Translations under genes and position numbers: made by a program
NCBI GenBank assembly: GCA_030549495.1
Contig: JAUIRK010000136.1
Span: forward strand, 248,001 to 312,000
Origin: Nectonema munidae
Taxonomy: Eukaryota; Nematomorpha; Nectonematoida; Nectonematidae
Length of the DNA: 64,000 nt
Direction: 5' to 3'
Shown: positions 1-15,200 of the stretch, in pieces
Layout of the letters: every line of letters begins with the position of its first letter
Position numbering within the stretch: the stretch's first letter is position 1
The notes under the pieces: generated by a model
Told to the model about the DNA's origin: nothing
Database searches by the model: none
The model's input: only the letters and a program-made list of their open reading frames with translations

Positions 1-1023
1 TTGCTCCCTTCTCCTCAGAAAATCGAAGTAGGACAATTCGGCTGTAAGTCAATTAAGCCTCTCGAGGAACCGAGGAAAATACTTTATATTGTTATGTGTT
101 ATAAAAATTTTTTGTGCCTTCTTGGTTCAAATATATGGCAATTCTATTGGTCACTTGATGTGTCCTCTACACACTTCTTCTTTTTGAAAATGAGTTTTTC
201 GTTACTTCTTTGAAAATGAAACAAAAGGAAACAATGTATGATTTAGGATATAAACACTACTTTTCTCTCCTATATTTTCTCTCCTTCTTCAAATATATCA
301 CCGTCTTACAGTGGCTGATTCAGTGGATAGAAGTCTAATTATACCATCCCTCTTGTCCTCAAATTTTGAGCATATCAAATTTTCATTCAAAATTATTGAA
401 CAAATTTTATTTCATTTTGTGAAAAAATGATGAATTTCAGAGCTGTTGGTTTATTTGACTAAATATTACAAGTTTTAATAATAAATACGTGAATAATACT
501 TCTATAAAAAGATTCATTCATACTGCTTTCGTATATAGATTATTATTATTCAAAAAGTTCTTTTTTAAAGGAAGTGTTATAAATGTGGAGGGGATAAATT
601 TTTTTTCTAGATCCCTCTGTTCTGTTTTTTTTTATGCTTTCTAACTTATAATTCTATCTTATATTTATCATTTCCATGTTTTAAGAAATAAATAAAATCC
701 TTTTTGTTATTTTCCATTAAAAGCTTGTATTCAAAATTCTGTAAGTGAAACGTTCAATCTTTCATCAAGATATGTACGGACATTTTAGAAATATTTTACT
801 TAAATAAAATTAATATCTCTCTTTGATATAAACGTCAGTTTAAAAATGTTGAGAAATCTGATCTCCAAGAACTTTATTTAAATAGTAGCCTTTGTAACTG
901 TAATTTGATACTCTTTAGCTTTTTATGAATTTCTATTTGAACTTTTCTCATTTATGTAATCATCTGTGACCCATTGGGTGCTTAAAAGAGTTTTTTACGA
1001 GAATTTCTTTATATGGTTGAGAG
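1..1023. other. No gene seen
   Basis: AT-rich sequence with short chance ORFs. The missing first exon of the large gene was looked for here and in 1911-2991 without success; no ATG followed by a signal-peptide-like stretch and a phase-1 donor could be supported. Confidence 0.5.
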
Positions 1024-1910
1024 TTGTTATTTAAAATAATATGTTTTAAACTTAAAGGTAAATGTTTTAAACTTGTTTTAAATAAAATTATAAGTCTCCT
1101 ATCTAGTAAGTCAAAACAAGATCCCAAGACAAAAAATGGCGATTTGCTTCGCGCCACTATGAAACGCTTTGCTGAGTTTACTAAGAACTCTATGAGTACT
1201 GTGTACAATGTTAGAAACAGAATACGAGAAATGGGAGACACCAAAAGAAATCAAGAAAGTGGAGGCATCAATAAAAAACAGACTCATTCATTTTTGCAGT
1301 CCCATAAATCTAACATTTTACAAGATGCAACATTTATAAGAAAAATAAATATCTAGAATTAAGAAAGTTGATCCTAAGACTAACAGAACTGTTGTTCTAG
1401 TGATTTACGGTTGAAATCTTATTTGATGGCTAACCAAATTCCTAGCTCAAATTATGGTCTTGGGAGTCCTGTGATTGGAAAAAATCTCTCTTACATTTTT
1501 CTCAAGTCTAACGATAAGGTGAACACTTAAGTTTATTATAAAATTCTGAGATGTCTAATTTTGCCTTGGTTAAAAAAAGGATACCCCACAAACAATTATA
1601 TATGGACTCATGATGGTGCTCCTGCACATACAAGAAAAAAAGGCAAATATCTGCAAAGATAATTTTTCTAACTTTTGGCCGTCTAATTTCTAGCCTTGAT
1701 CCAGTTTAGACTTGAATCCTTTTTAGACTATGCTGTATGTGGCAATTTGGAACACTTAGCTAACAAAACTTCCCATTTGAGTGTTGATCGTCTTAAACAA
1801 GTCTTAACTGACGAATGGAACAACATGTCTGAGAACTTCAGAAGAGTTGTAGTTCTTGAGGCGTGTGCAAGCTGTGGTTGGCAATGAAGGCGGTCATATT
1901 CAATAAACTA
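1024..1910 (+). mobile_element. Mariner-type transposase fossil
   Basis: The N-terminal helix-turn-helix part is readable (RFAEFTKNSMSTVYNVRNRI, then GDTKRNQESGG). The C-terminal part appears in other frames: YPTNNYIWTHDGAPAHT, then FWPSNF, LNPFLDYAVCGNLEH and LTDEWNNMSENF. These are standard mariner/Tc1-superfamily landmarks (the second catalytic Asp in HDGAPAHT, the third in 'DLNPLDY'). The middle of the gene is mostly deleted and several frame changes and stops are present. The first half sits on the mini-ORF from 1024. Ends and TIRs were not found. Confidence 0.82.
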
Positions 1911-2991
1911 TTTTTGAGGGTCCTTTTAATTTGTATTATCATTTTTTATATGGTAGATAATTACTTCTTATCAAATAAATATTTGGAATTTATTTACTAT
2001 AATTTTTTAAATTTTGATTCCCAAGGGCTATTAGGTTTTTTAAATAAAGAAATTGATTTCATCATGTTTACATATGTTAACTTTTTATTAAGAAACGGAT
2101 ATAAAGAAAAATCACGATCAAAGCTTTGAAAAAGAATTTGATGGAAAAGAAGGTAAAGTTTAATTTATTTATACATTAAAGGAAAATATATGTTTTCTAG
2201 TATCTGGCAATTTGACTAAATCTTCTACTACTTTTTAAAATTTACACCAAATTCGTAAAAATTGATTTTTGTCTCCTTCCTATTTTTGTCATGAAAAAAG
2301 TAAAAATACAATTTAATTGTATCATATTTTTTTTAAACCTCCAAAATCCCACGAACTCCTCAAGCAATCCTCAAATTTTAAAGTGATTTTTTTCATAGAT
2401 AAAACTATTATTTAAAATACGTTTTTATTTTACTTTTAAAATTTTGATAAGTATACTATAGTATATTTTTGAGGATTAAGCGAGATTAAATATAAAAATT
2501 ATGATAAAATTTTTAAAATTCAAGGATTTCAAAAGATAGATGAATATGATAAAAAAAAGTATTTAAATTCTGCGGATATAAAATTTTCCATTTTTTACCA
2601 ATAAAATTATTTATTAAAACAAAATTTAATTAATTTAGATAAATTTTTATAAATTACTTTGAGATTTTGAAAGAATATGATAAGATTTAATTATTAAAAA
2701 TTTTTAATTTGTAAAACTATCAATCAATATATATTTAAATCAATTTAGAGAAAACTTTGAAAAGTAATAGGAGATTTCGCTTAATTTCGTTAAAACTCAC
2801 AACCAGTTTATTATTTTTTAATCAATTTTAATTCATATTAATTAATATAAGCAATGCATTATTATTATTATCATTATTAAAATTATTTTCCTTAAATTAA
2901 ACTATTTTTCAAGTATATTATGTAAAATATAATCAATTTCAAATTATAATTATACTTATTTCTAAAATGAAATATACTTATTTAACTTCAG

Positions 2992-5900
2992 ATGAAGGTC
3001 TAATCAATGTTGTAGAGGATGACGAAAATGATGATTTTGACAATGATTTACTGGATGAAAACGAAGATGATTCAGAAGGTATATTATTTTTTTCTAATAA
3101 ATTTTTCTCATCTATTTATAAGAAATACATTCTCATTTTTATTCAATTGTAATATCCGAAAACTTTTCTTTAAATGAAAAAGGCAAACTCAAAAATTATT
3201 TTATTTAATATATTTATCAGAACTTCTTTTTTAAAAGTTTTGTGAATTAAACTTTTTATATTACGCTACGATTTTTTACATATATAAAATAAATTATCAA
3301 AATTTCGAATCAAAAATTACAACATGGGTTTCACTGTTTACAGTGGCGTAAGATGGGCCAGCAAAAAAAATAAAAGAGATTTTTATAAGAAAGGAAAAAA
3401 TAATTTTTGGATTCTTTTTATAGGAATTTTAATTTCCATTATATTTAAGAAAAAGAATATTGTTAACACAAAAAATAAACCCTTTATAATGATCTAGTTT
3501 AGAATTATCAGCACAATTGGCTTAAAAAATGAATAGTAATATTATTATTTGAATAGTAAAGAAAGTAGTAAAGCTAATTTTTACTAGATATATGGGTAAC
3601 ATTACTATCTAAAAAAGGCATACGTATAGTAATGACACTATTTGATAAGTGAATTAGATAATTTTATTTTTATCAAATTATTGAATTTAGATGGCGTTAA
3701 TATATTGAAATTATTTCCTATTTACATTAAGCAAATTAATTTATATTTTTGCATAGATATTAATATAATTAAAATTACAAAATATATATATATAATATAT
3801 ATATATATACCATATTCTAGAAAATATATATTCTAGGGATATCTTATATATGCTTATTATGTATATATGTGACAGAGTCAAATTCCAGGCGTAGTTTGTT
3901 CCTAGTCTATCATTCCCTAAAACTGTCATTTAAGAAAAGCTACACTTTTTTTTTCCAGTTTTTATTCTTGTTTTCTTCCCATGAAGAATTCCAAGGTTTT
4001 TAAAGTTAGGTGCTCTTGCGACCCGATTCTAATCTTGTTAGTAATCAAGCTAACACTAGACATTAAGATTCTTTCCTAATTTGCACCGCTCTTTATCTGT
4101 AGTCATATATTTGGCATTCCTTGCAATCTAATTTATATTAAGCAATACTTATGTAGGGCAAGATGTCGTTCTTAGATTTTTAGTGGGATGGAAAGTCTGC
4201 GCAGATCTCATATTCAGCACATACACATACACAGAATATACACATAGGTCACATACAATTCTTAAATTAACTTAACTTATCACTTTTGTCCCTTTTTTCA
4301 ACTTATTAATTTTAACCAAAGATTAGATTTTCTTTAAATTTTGTTAATTATTATGCTTTTACTTTAATTTTGTAATATAAAATTTTTTAGAAATTCACTT
4401 CTGAATTATATGAATATCTACCAAAATTATTAATATCTAATAGTAAGATAAGTCATTATTAAGTTAAATATATTAGTAAAATAATTAGCTAATCAGTTCA
4501 ATCTTTCAATCTCACTGAATCTTTGAATCTGGTTTAGTTTAATTACTATTATCATAGTAATAATATATCATTGCATCAATATAATTATGCAATGATGAGA
4601 TTACTACTTTAAATAGCTGAGATTTCAATAAGATGTTAATACTTTTTATATTTTTGAAGTTGTAATTCATTGATGCGCCTTATAGACCTTTTGAATTACA
4701 TTCCAATATATCTAGATAAGCTTGATTTTATTTGTTTTCACTTTTCGTGAACGGAATATTATTATTATTCTTTCTTTCTAATGATACTTATCATATGAAA
4801 TCGTTCTATTTTCATAAAAATGACTTATTTACTAGTTTTCTTTTGTCCAACGTCTTTTAATTTTTTTAATTGAAATGAGTTACTCTAAAACGAACTTCTG
4901 AAACAAGATAAAGTTCTCAACTTGAGGCTGTCTACGCTGCAAAAACGAGGATAACTGACACAACTGAATTGTGGGAAGGTATTGGAAATGATATTTCTGT
5001 ACCCCTCGACATAAGAAGCGAATCAACCCCTTTGTTCAACAACATACAAACGTTCCGTTTTCTAACTTCATCGCCGAATACAGAGGAAATTTCATTGCCC
5101 TATAGTACTTCAATGTAGCCGAGGTGACATTTAATATTGCTCAAATCTTCTCTCTGAATATGAAAGAATGCGTTGAAAGCACTTCTCCTCCGTTTGGATA
5201 ATATAGAACTTCGAAATGGGAATGTTAAGTCAGTTGCATGAGAATTTTTGGTTCCTCTTCGATAACCGAAACACTCATTTACTCAAAACAAGACATGGTA
5301 GAAGAAGTCAAGTTTCTGTGCTGAAGTATATGAGGATAATTTTGGTAAAGCAAACTTTGTCGCAAAATTAGGGACTACCGAATCTTAATACAAAAAAGAA
5401 AAGTTAGTTTCAGCAAAATGTCAAAAACTCAAACAAACTTTTTGACGTATATCTTAGGGTAAGGACTAAAATTTTCTAGGTTTAGAAAATTCGCTGTTGC
5501 TCGTTCAGCAGCGTTATGTGGGAGATTGCCCTTTTAGAAAAGTAAAACTTATATGAAAAAACTCTGATAGGAATACAATTTGTCCAGAGTCTCCGAGCAA
5601 TTAGGCTATCCTAAGCATTGAAAATAAATTTGAATAAATAAGGAAACTTTGCCTAATAAACATTGTGGGATTTTACGACTTTACAAATCAAAATAGACTA
5701 ATTTATTTGTTATACTCTTGAAATATTTAAATCTTCTTTCATCATGGCATAATGCTTATTCTTAAGAATTGTTTATTTTAATCTGCCTTGTTTAAAAATT
5801 TTAATCAATTGTTTAAATATTGAAATGTCATCATCACCATTCATTCGCTCTCAAAAGGAGCAGGTCTTTGCCCTGGCGAGGCAAGGTTGACCATGATCTT

Positions 5901-8900
5901 GTAGCGACTTCTCTATCTTTCTCTCATCTTGGCATCTTCGATCTTGAGATTCTTTTTCAGATCTTAAAAAATTGTAAAATCTTTTAAAAATCTTTATTTA
6001 AAATTGTAATCACTTGTTTAAATATTGAGATGTAAAATTATATTTATTATAAAATAATTTTTTGTCTATCTTAACTTCCTTTCGGTTAGTTTCATTAGAG
6101 TTCTTTAAGTCGAGGTTCTGGGACCATCCCTTTTTTGTACACCACTTGGCTCTTTATTATCTCTATAAGATTTTTTGATTTAAAGTTATGTATGTATCCT
6201 AAAATTTTCATTTAGGCTATCCAGAAAACGAAATTGAAAAAGAAAGAAAACCAATTAAAATTGGACATGGAGATGGTAATTTTGTTTTTATTCTTTTGGA
6301 AGAGTATTTTGTACATATTTGATTTATAAAATATATTTTTGATAAAATGCCCATTTTTCAAATTCTTGATAATATGTCAAACTTCTTAGGATGCAAAACA
6401 TCCTTCATGATATTTTACATATCAGTATTGGAATTATTTCAAGAAATCTTGAACCATACAAGACATTAAAATTCGATAACTTTATATTCTTTATGATTTA
6501 GGGAAAGAAAAATACTATACAATACTCTACTTTGGTTAGAAAAAGAAATTGAAAGAATAGACTTTTGGAAACAAATCTGTTTCCTATATTTTGAAATTTC
6601 ATAGAAGTCAACTATATTTAAAAAAAATTTAGGAACTAGAGATGACATTTTGTCAGATCTTTTAAATTGTCGGACATTTTTTCTTCTAAATTCCAACAAA
6701 CAGTGAATGATAGTCGACATTTTTATGAACAAAGTAGAACAGTTTTTGCTACAATAATTAAATGAAATTATGGAATTTTTTACTGTTATATCCATCCTTT
6801 AAAATTGTGTCTTATTTTTTACTATAAACATTCAAATTGTTGTGTTTAAGATTGATTTTCTTCTTTATTTTGTATATGTGCCATTTTTAATCCTATTTTG
6901 CCTTCTATTAAATTCTATTTTTTCTTTATAAAATATAAAATAGAAATGAAAATAGTATAAATTAAATTATATATTTTTCAATGATATAATAACTAAGATT
7001 TTCTAAACAATAAAAAGTGTATAAACTTAGAAGGTAATTATAACATTTCTCAATAATTTGAAACTTTTTTTAATGCGTTAAAAATATTTTTAGTGTTAAT
7101 TAAAAAATTACTCTAAAAGCGAACTTCTGAAACAAGATATAATCTGAAAGAAGCTTACCAAATAATGGAAATTAATTATTCAAGACGAAATACAATGTTA
7201 AGATGTTGAAATAAAAAAAAAGGAGTGTCAAAATCGAAAGTACTACATATTGAAACGAGTCTAACTTTAGAAAATTTAAATACTTCAAAATCTTTGATAA
7301 AGAAAGCAATTTTCAGAATATTTTTTAAAAAGTTCCAATCTTAATGATGAATTTAATATATTTATTAATGCGTCTGGTTTTAACTTGCACTTAAGGAGAA
7401 GATCAATGAGAGGCACTAAACGTTCTTATAAGTAAGTAAGTAAGTAAGTAAGTTTATTGTCATATTAATGATAGAAAAATTGGAAAAGTGAAAAAAAAAC
7501 CAAGGAGATATATTAAAACATTTGAAATGATATAAAAATTAACAATTTTTGTGTAACCCAAAGGTTTGTGTAAACCGCTTATAGGATTTGTCACAAAGAG
7601 AGAAGAGAAAAAAAATCGAATGTCTAGCTAAAAAAATAAATAAGGACTAGTTGAAAGAACTCAAGCATATGTAACAGTTTTTTTCGTTGCAGGGACCTTG
7701 CTGTGCATATTGGGAAATAACGTAGTTTTTAAATAATTTTAAAAAATTTTTTAAATTTTTAATTTTTTTAAATAGTTCCTACTTGGTATTAACAAAAGTT
7801 AAATATTTTGGCATTGAATTCAAATGAAATTGTATTTTACGAATTCAATAGTAATACTCAAAATTTGGAAGGTGTATATTTTATTTAAAAAATTTGCTTC
7901 ACATTTTAATAGAAAAAAACATTATAAACGCACTTTGTACATGGACAATGTAAAAATCAATTATTATGGGCTAAAGTTATAGATTATATCATTGAAAAAA
8001 AGTTCAATATAAATATTTAAGTCCTTATTCCCATATACTCAATCTTGCAGAGAATGTTTTTTCAAAAATAAAATTTAAAATTAAATATTTTCTCGATCAA
8101 AATTCAGATATATAATTATGTGAAACAATTCAATCAGGAATTGAAGAAATATCCCCCGGATGTGCACCCCTTTTTCAAAACGAATAAAAAATAAAGTTAA
8201 TATTTCAAATTTAAATAATTATAAATAAAATTTTCAAGTTGAACCTAAAGCTAAAATAATTTACTTAAAACTTAAAAAATTTCATTTAAATTTGAAAACC
8301 TTTCACTTGACATTGAAAACATTTGACCTAAACTTGAAACGCTATAATAAATTAATTGTAAAATTAATTTGATAAATTGTAATATTTTAATTTTGATAAA
8401 TTGCAATAGTTAAAAGTCTTTAAGAATGAACCTTTGTACTGAAAAAATATAAATTAGTAAAATGTGATTCCTTCTTCGACGACATCACATCAAGTTAGTG
8501 TTAAACGAGAACGCACTTTTATCGAAATAAACCGAAATTTTGTCAAAAGTTTTCGATATCTTATTTTTTCGAACAAAATGAAAATAATCTGGTTTGTTTT
8601 AAAGTATAAAAATAAAAGTGATTTACTTTTTTTTTCATTTATTATAATTTCAAAATTGAAAATAAACCGGAATCTTCTCAAACTTTTTCAAAATCTTATT
8701 TTTTTAAACAAATCACAAAATTCTATATTTTAATAATGAAATTTTTATTTTTTTATTTTTTTTAACCTTTTTAACGATTTTTTTATTTTGATTTTAAATA
8801 AACATTGAAATACATAAGTTTTGACAAGTTTGGTTTATTTTCTTTTTTTGAATATATAATATATAAATAAAAAGTAATTTTATTTTAATTTACATTCTAA

Positions 8901-11900
8901 TTAGGCAAAAACATTGAAATACATCACATTATTTCTAATTTAGTCGAGTTTGTCACCAAAATTAATTTTGAGGGGAGAGGGGGTTGGGGGTGTAAAATGA
9001 TGTTTAATATTAATAATTTTTACGTGTTACTTTATTTAAAAAAATGAAAAGTATACCTCTCATTTTTTATATAGTTTATAAGATAGTTATTTTGCAGTGT
9101 AAGAATTTAGGGGGATTGGGTCATATATTAACTTCTTTACCAGTTTTATTACAAATGATTATAGTAAAATTTATATCCGTATTTACTCAAACTATTTATA
9201 ATAGTCTAATTAAATTTGGTGTATGTGAAATTTACTTATATGGTACTGAGTCCAAAAATTCTCAGTTGGATAATTGTAATCTAAAGTGGGGGAAAATTGT
9301 CAAAAATTGGATGTGCGGATGACAGTTTAGGAATTATTGTTATGATTAATAAAAGCCTTAAGATTTACAATGAACAGTTTTATCAATTTTCGTTTCGTAT
9401 ATCAAAAGAGGATAAGGTTGTATGAATTGTAAAATGAATGAAAGTAAACTTTTTTTCATTTTTCCATAGCATGTAAATAAAATTTCATTTCATCATAAAA
9501 TATAAAGAACGAAAAAAATATTCCACAAATAAGAAATTGAAAAATATAAGAAAATTTGTGAGGCAGTAAAAAGCTTTTGTAAAGTGGAATCATTGTTTTT
9601 ATTGGCAAAAATCGTACCACAGATGTAGGCTAGCTTGTTAGGAATATGTGACATATGATCAGGCCAAATGAGATTATTATTTAAACCCAAGAAATTAAAT
9701 TTTAAAACTTTTTGAAAACCAATTTTAGTTAAAGAATCATCAAACCCATAATTATCAAGACTATGCGAAAAAGGCATATAGTTTTATTTTTTAGAGTTTA
9801 TAGACAACCGATTAATAAGAAACGAATTTTTGATCATCTTAATACTTTCTTCTAAAAGGATTCATTCAAGGTACCTTAAGAGAATTGTCATCAGCAGACA
9901 TTAAAATTTTAACATTTAGTATTGCGTTTGCAAGATTATTGATGTAGATGTTAAAGGAAAGTGGAACCAAAATTGAACATTGGGGTACATCATAAGAGAC
10001 TCCCTTCCTATTTGAACGACACTTGTTTATAGAAACTGTTTGATATCTATATAACTCCATAAATTTTAAATTAGAATCTCAAAACGTATAGAAATAAATA
10101 CTACTTCTTCTTCATCTACTAAGCATGTTTTAGTAGTCAAAGTGTAGCGTTCATATCCAGATCTTGACCATACATATAATTTTTTCAGTTAGGCAGAATA
10201 TTCTTCCCTTGGATGTGATACCCTCCAATAAAAATAAAAGGAAAATAGTAGCATTGTCTCAAATCAGCAATAAAAAGAGGAATTATTTTTCAAAAGTAAA
10301 TTTTCTTCCTTTATAATAAATTATCTGAGATCAATCATTTGATCTGGCAATGACATTACTTCGCTCAGATTTGTTCCAATACCAATTTTCCACACCTGAA
10401 ATTTTCCATATTGCATTATTTCGATTGGCAATTTAATTTTTTCCATATAGAAAATTGTAATCTTCATTTGCAGTTTTCCGTTTCATTTATTGAAAAGTTT
10501 ACATGTTAATAATATATATATTTTTTATAGATATTTCAACAAAAGATAAATTATTCTCTGAAACTAAAGGGGGAAGAAATGGTTATGATAAAAGTGAACT
10601 GATTTTGGTTAATTTGTTTTGAATTATTAAAAATAGTCATCTATTTTAAGATGGCATTAATAGAATTAAAGTTCATCCCGGAAGAGAAACAGATATCCTT
10701 TCAAAAAATAAAGGAGAAGTCAAAGGAAGTATGCGCTTTTTATTTATTACATAACCTTTCAACATATGGTTTGCCCTATCTGACTCAAATGATCTCGTGA
10801 ATAGCCTGTAATGATCAAATTGAAAGATGTGAAACTAAATAATTATACCAGGCTAAAAATAACACCGACCTTAGAATATATATGTCTGATTATATGCTAA
10901 CTACGTGCTATGGCTTTTAGTCTCTAAAATAAAACTGGGAAGATTCTCTTCATATGATATTTGTATTCCCCTCCATTAGAAGAAACAGACATTGTTTATC
11001 GTACACATTTGCGCGCTTTTCAAAAATAACCCTTTCACAAATTCTAAGAATAAAAATGCTTTTGCCAAAAATTTTCATCCTTATCATGTTGATTGATATA
11101 ACTCAAATTTGTTTAACTTAAGAAATTTTAAATCTTTTAGTTGTTAATGAAATCTAGTCTTCAATTCAAGAGCTACTTTTCAATTTATAAATATTTACAA
11201 TAGTTTTAAATATTCTCGAGACCCTAAAATAAATTTATATAAGTTGCAATATTCATTTGAAATATTTAACAGCGGAAAATTTGAGTGTAAAGTATTTTTA
11301 TTGATAATGCCAAATCGCCAAATTATGCCAAATTGTGAGCAATAAAAAAAATATAAACCAATCGCTGAAATACCTCCACCAGAACCTCGAATTAATTCCA
11401 AACTCAAGTTTCCTTGGTTAATGAAAAGTAATCATTATATCAAAAATTTGTGTTTATTTATTAAATAATTTTAATTTTTGACCCCATTGATTTTGATATT
11501 ATATAAATAGTCAAGCTAAATGCTTGCATACCTTACATTTTTGTTTTATATAAATTTATTTTTAAAATTCGCTATCTTGTAGTAATATTAAAAATCTAAT
11601 TTGTTTTTGATTTAAGTTCTACTATTATTGCAATCACTATAAATAATAAAACTTGCAATCTCAACTATTTAAAACGAACTTCAGTCTTCTATGCGTCTTT
11701 AGATTCATAATGATTTTAAATTTATTGTATTTGTTATGGCAAAATGCAGCTTTGAACTTTGAAAGGGTGGGATCTATTTTAGGGTATAATTTAGTGTGTA
11801 ATTTTCCATCAATCTTATAGGTTTTTTGCGGATTTTCCACCTCTAAATATCATTTATATCAAACTCACATTATATAATATGTCATTAAAATGAGAATTAT

Positions 11901-12273
11901 TTGTTTATCATATTTTTTCAAATTAGTTGATTCTGGTGATAAAGGTGTTCTTTTTCCTGGAAGGAAATCAGATAGAGGTTTTGGCATGAATGATAAAACA
12001 GTAAATGGTATGCTTCATTCATTTTAGTGTCCATTTTTTGTTTTTATCAATACAATTTTAACATTCAAAGTTTGTACACACATTTTCTCTTTTATTAAAA
12101 AATGTAAAATATTTTTTCTAGGATAAGTTTTTAATTACAAATTGATAAAAAATGTATACCTATAGGATATTTTAATTATATCTATTAATTTTTTACAGGT
12201 GGAACAAAAGATTCCGATTTTCTAAACATTAAATCAGAAATAAAAGATGGTACTTATTCCTCTGGATCGAAAG
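2992..12273 (+). CDS. 5' spacer exons of the repeat-rich gene
   Basis: Six phase 1-1 exons precede the array. 2992-3078 (87 nt) encodes a very acidic segment (VVEDDENDDFDNDLLDENED). 6216-6275 (60 nt) encodes a lysine/glutamate-rich segment beginning YPENEIEKERK. 10531-10581 (51 nt) ends in GGRN; its donor (gttatg) is weak and its end could differ. 10651-10728 (78 nt) reads GINRIKVHPGRETD and is the first clear relative of the array core. 11927-12007 (81 nt) has GVLFPGRKSDRG. 12199-12273 (75 nt) starts GGTKDSDFLNIK and ends in YSSGSK. Exons 3 and 4 are separated by only 69 nt. The graded similarity suggests all were once copies of one mini-exon (inference). The introns contain the LINE fragment, SINE pieces and otherwise AT-rich DNA. 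Confidence 0.7.
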
Positions 12274-15200
12274 GTAATCTAATGCTTTTTAAATTTTAAT
12301 AACTAAGATACAGTAGTATTGCTACCCAGTTATTAGAAAAAAGATTAATTGAAAGATAGAATAACAAAAAATTCACCCTTAAAAATTTCATCAATTTTTT
12401 TCTCCCCCCTCCGCTGGTGACTACGCCCCTTTAAAAGGCATTAAAATGTTTTAAGTAATCTTTTTTATTTTTTTTATTTTCTAAACTTATTGTAAAAAAA
12501 TAAAAGTGTCAAGGCAGAGGTGCTAGTGGTAGGGGCGTAGGGTCTTGATCCAGATGGTCTGGGTTCGATTCCAAATCGTGACTATTCTTACCTTCTGTCC
12601 AGCTTTGGAAGTTTATTCTTCCTATGGATGCGATATCGAGAATTAAAAAAAGGAAGGAAGTTCATTCAGATATAAATTTAAAGTCTAAAAATGCATTTCG
12701 TTTTGTAAAATTTTGGGGCTTGAAACTTTCATGGTAGAAGGGTTATGAGTCGAGTTTTCGCTACACCGTGCTACAAGATTTATTAATCAAAAATAATTTT
12801 GCAAGAAAGTTAATCATTTTCAAATTAATAATAGAAAAACGATTCACCAAAGCGATGAATTTTATAAAGTAATGATTTCTATACTTTTCTATGCTGTAAG
12901 TAATTAAATTTAAAATATTTATAAAATTCACTATCCAATTAACAAAAAATATAATTACTAATCTAATTTTCAATTTTCCTATGCAAGGTAAGATAATAAT
13001 TTTTTCTCTGTGAAACAAAAATTTTATAAAAATTTGGTTTTACTAGTTAAGTTATACATTTCAATTAAGTATTAAACGAAATAATTTTTTGTAATTATTA
13101 CATTTTTCTCCTAGAAGATTAATTACACTTTGTAAAAAAATAATCTAATAAAATGAGAACCAACAATTGACTACTATTTCTTCAGATGTTTTTGAATACA
13201 AATATAAACTAACATTAATACAATCTATGTATTAATAGATTATACAATCTAAAGTAAAGTGAAATCTATACTTTTAAACAGATTGTCAAAATTTGTTACT
13301 TCTTTCCAATTTATATATGTTTTTGGAACAAAATTCTACTCATTTTATACAAATCATTAATTAATATTTGTTCAATGATTTAAAATTAACTCTTCGAAAT
13401 TTCTCTTTAAGTTGTGATAATGAAAAAAATCAGTAAAGAATATTTCCAAATATAAATTTTTAAGTTCACACACTTGTAACTCGCAGAATATTCATGTTAT
13501 AGTAAGGCGGATTTTTTTTAAATAATACTTTTTAATTTAGGTGGCAAAGTTAATAGGCGTTATCCCAGTGAAGATACAAATGGACGCGGTGTTTATAAAG
13601 GCGGTAATCTAAAATTTAATTAAGTCAATTTTTCTTTTTATTTAATTACTTCTTTCCAATTTATATATGTTTTTGGAACAAAATTTTAGTACTAATCATT
13701 TTTCATCAAAACATTGCAACACATTTGATAAGAATTATTAACGAGGTTTATCGTTAAATTTAGGTGATAAAGATAGCAGACGTTATCCTGGACAAGATAC
13801 AGACGGACGAATTGATCATAACGGAGGTAATTCAAAATCTAATTTAAACATATATTTTCTTTTTTCAATTTTCATCAAAACATTACAAGAGATTTGATTA
13901 GAATTATTATCGAGCTAGATTTTTATAACACTACTTTTTAATTCAGGTGACAAAGATAGCAGACGTTATCCTGGGCAAGATACAGACAGACGAGGAATTG
14001 ATAACGGAGGTATTTCTAAATTTAAATTAATCATATATTTTCTTATTTATTTCAATTTTCATCAAAACATTAAAACATATTTGATTAGAATTATAAAAAG
14101 ACATGATTTTTTAATCTTACAATTTATTTTAGGTGACAGAGATAGCAAACGTTTTCCTGGACAAGATACAGGCAGACGAGGTGTAGATAACGGAGGTATT
14201 TTCCAATTTAAATTAATCATATATTTCCTTATTTATTTCAATTTTCATCAAAACATTAAAACATATTTGATCAGAATTATAAAAAGACATCATTTATTTA
14301 ATCTTACAATTTATTTTAGGTGACAGAGATGGCAGACGTTTTCCTGGACAAGATACAGGCAGACGAGGTGTAGATAACGGAGGTATTTTCCAATTTAAAT
14401 TAATCATATATTTCCTTATTTATTTCAATTTTCATTAAAACATATTTGATCAGAATTATAAAAAGACATCATTTATTTAATCTTACAATTTATATTAGGT
14501 GACAGAGATGGCAGACGTTTTCCTGGACAAGATACAGGCAGACGAGGTGTAGATAACGGAGGTATTTTAAAATTTTAATTATTCATATGTTTTCTTATTT
14601 ATTTCAATTTTTATCAAAACATTAAAACATATTTGATCAGAATTATAAAAAGACATTATTTTTTTTAATCTTACAATTTATTTTAGGTGACAGAGATAGC
14701 AGACGTTATCCTGGACAAGATACCGGCAGACTAGATGTTGATAACGGAGGTATTTTTAAATTTAAATTAATCATATATTTTCTTATTTATTTCAATTTTC
14801 ATCCATTAAAACACATTTGATCAGAATTATAAAGAGACAGAATATTTTTAATATTATAATTTATTTTAGGTGACAGAGATAGCAGACGTTATCCTGGACA
14901 AGATACAGACAGACGAGGTGTTGATAACGGAGGTATTTCAAAATTTTAATTAATCATGTGTTTTCTTATTTATTTTAATTTTCATCAAAGCATATATTTG
15001 ATCAGAATTATAAAGAGACATGATTTTTTAAATCTTACAATTTATTTTAGGAATCATATATTTTCTTATTTATTTCAATTTTCATCAAAACATTAAAACA
15101 CATTTGAACAGAATTATAAAGAGACAGAATATTTTTAATATTATAATTTATTTTAGGTGACAGAGATAGCCGACCTTATCCGGGACAAGATACAGACATA

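Noticed and set aside
1863-2129. Hydrophobic 88-codon ORF as the missing signal-peptide exon
   Set aside because: It begins inside the mariner relic and has no suitable phase-1 donor.
4911-5450. Relic with short open stretches (ITDTTELWEGIGNDIS)
   Set aside because: No domain could be named, so it is left as unrecognised repeat-like sequence.
9044-9360. Possible plus-strand reverse transcriptase piece (ADDSLGI-like)
   Set aside because: Only one short motif in a shifted frame; not enough for a family call.
12505-12655. tRNA gene
   Set aside because: A- and B-boxes are present but there is no acceptor stem, and a shared SINE tail follows. The same applies to 57775-57920 and 25040-25215.
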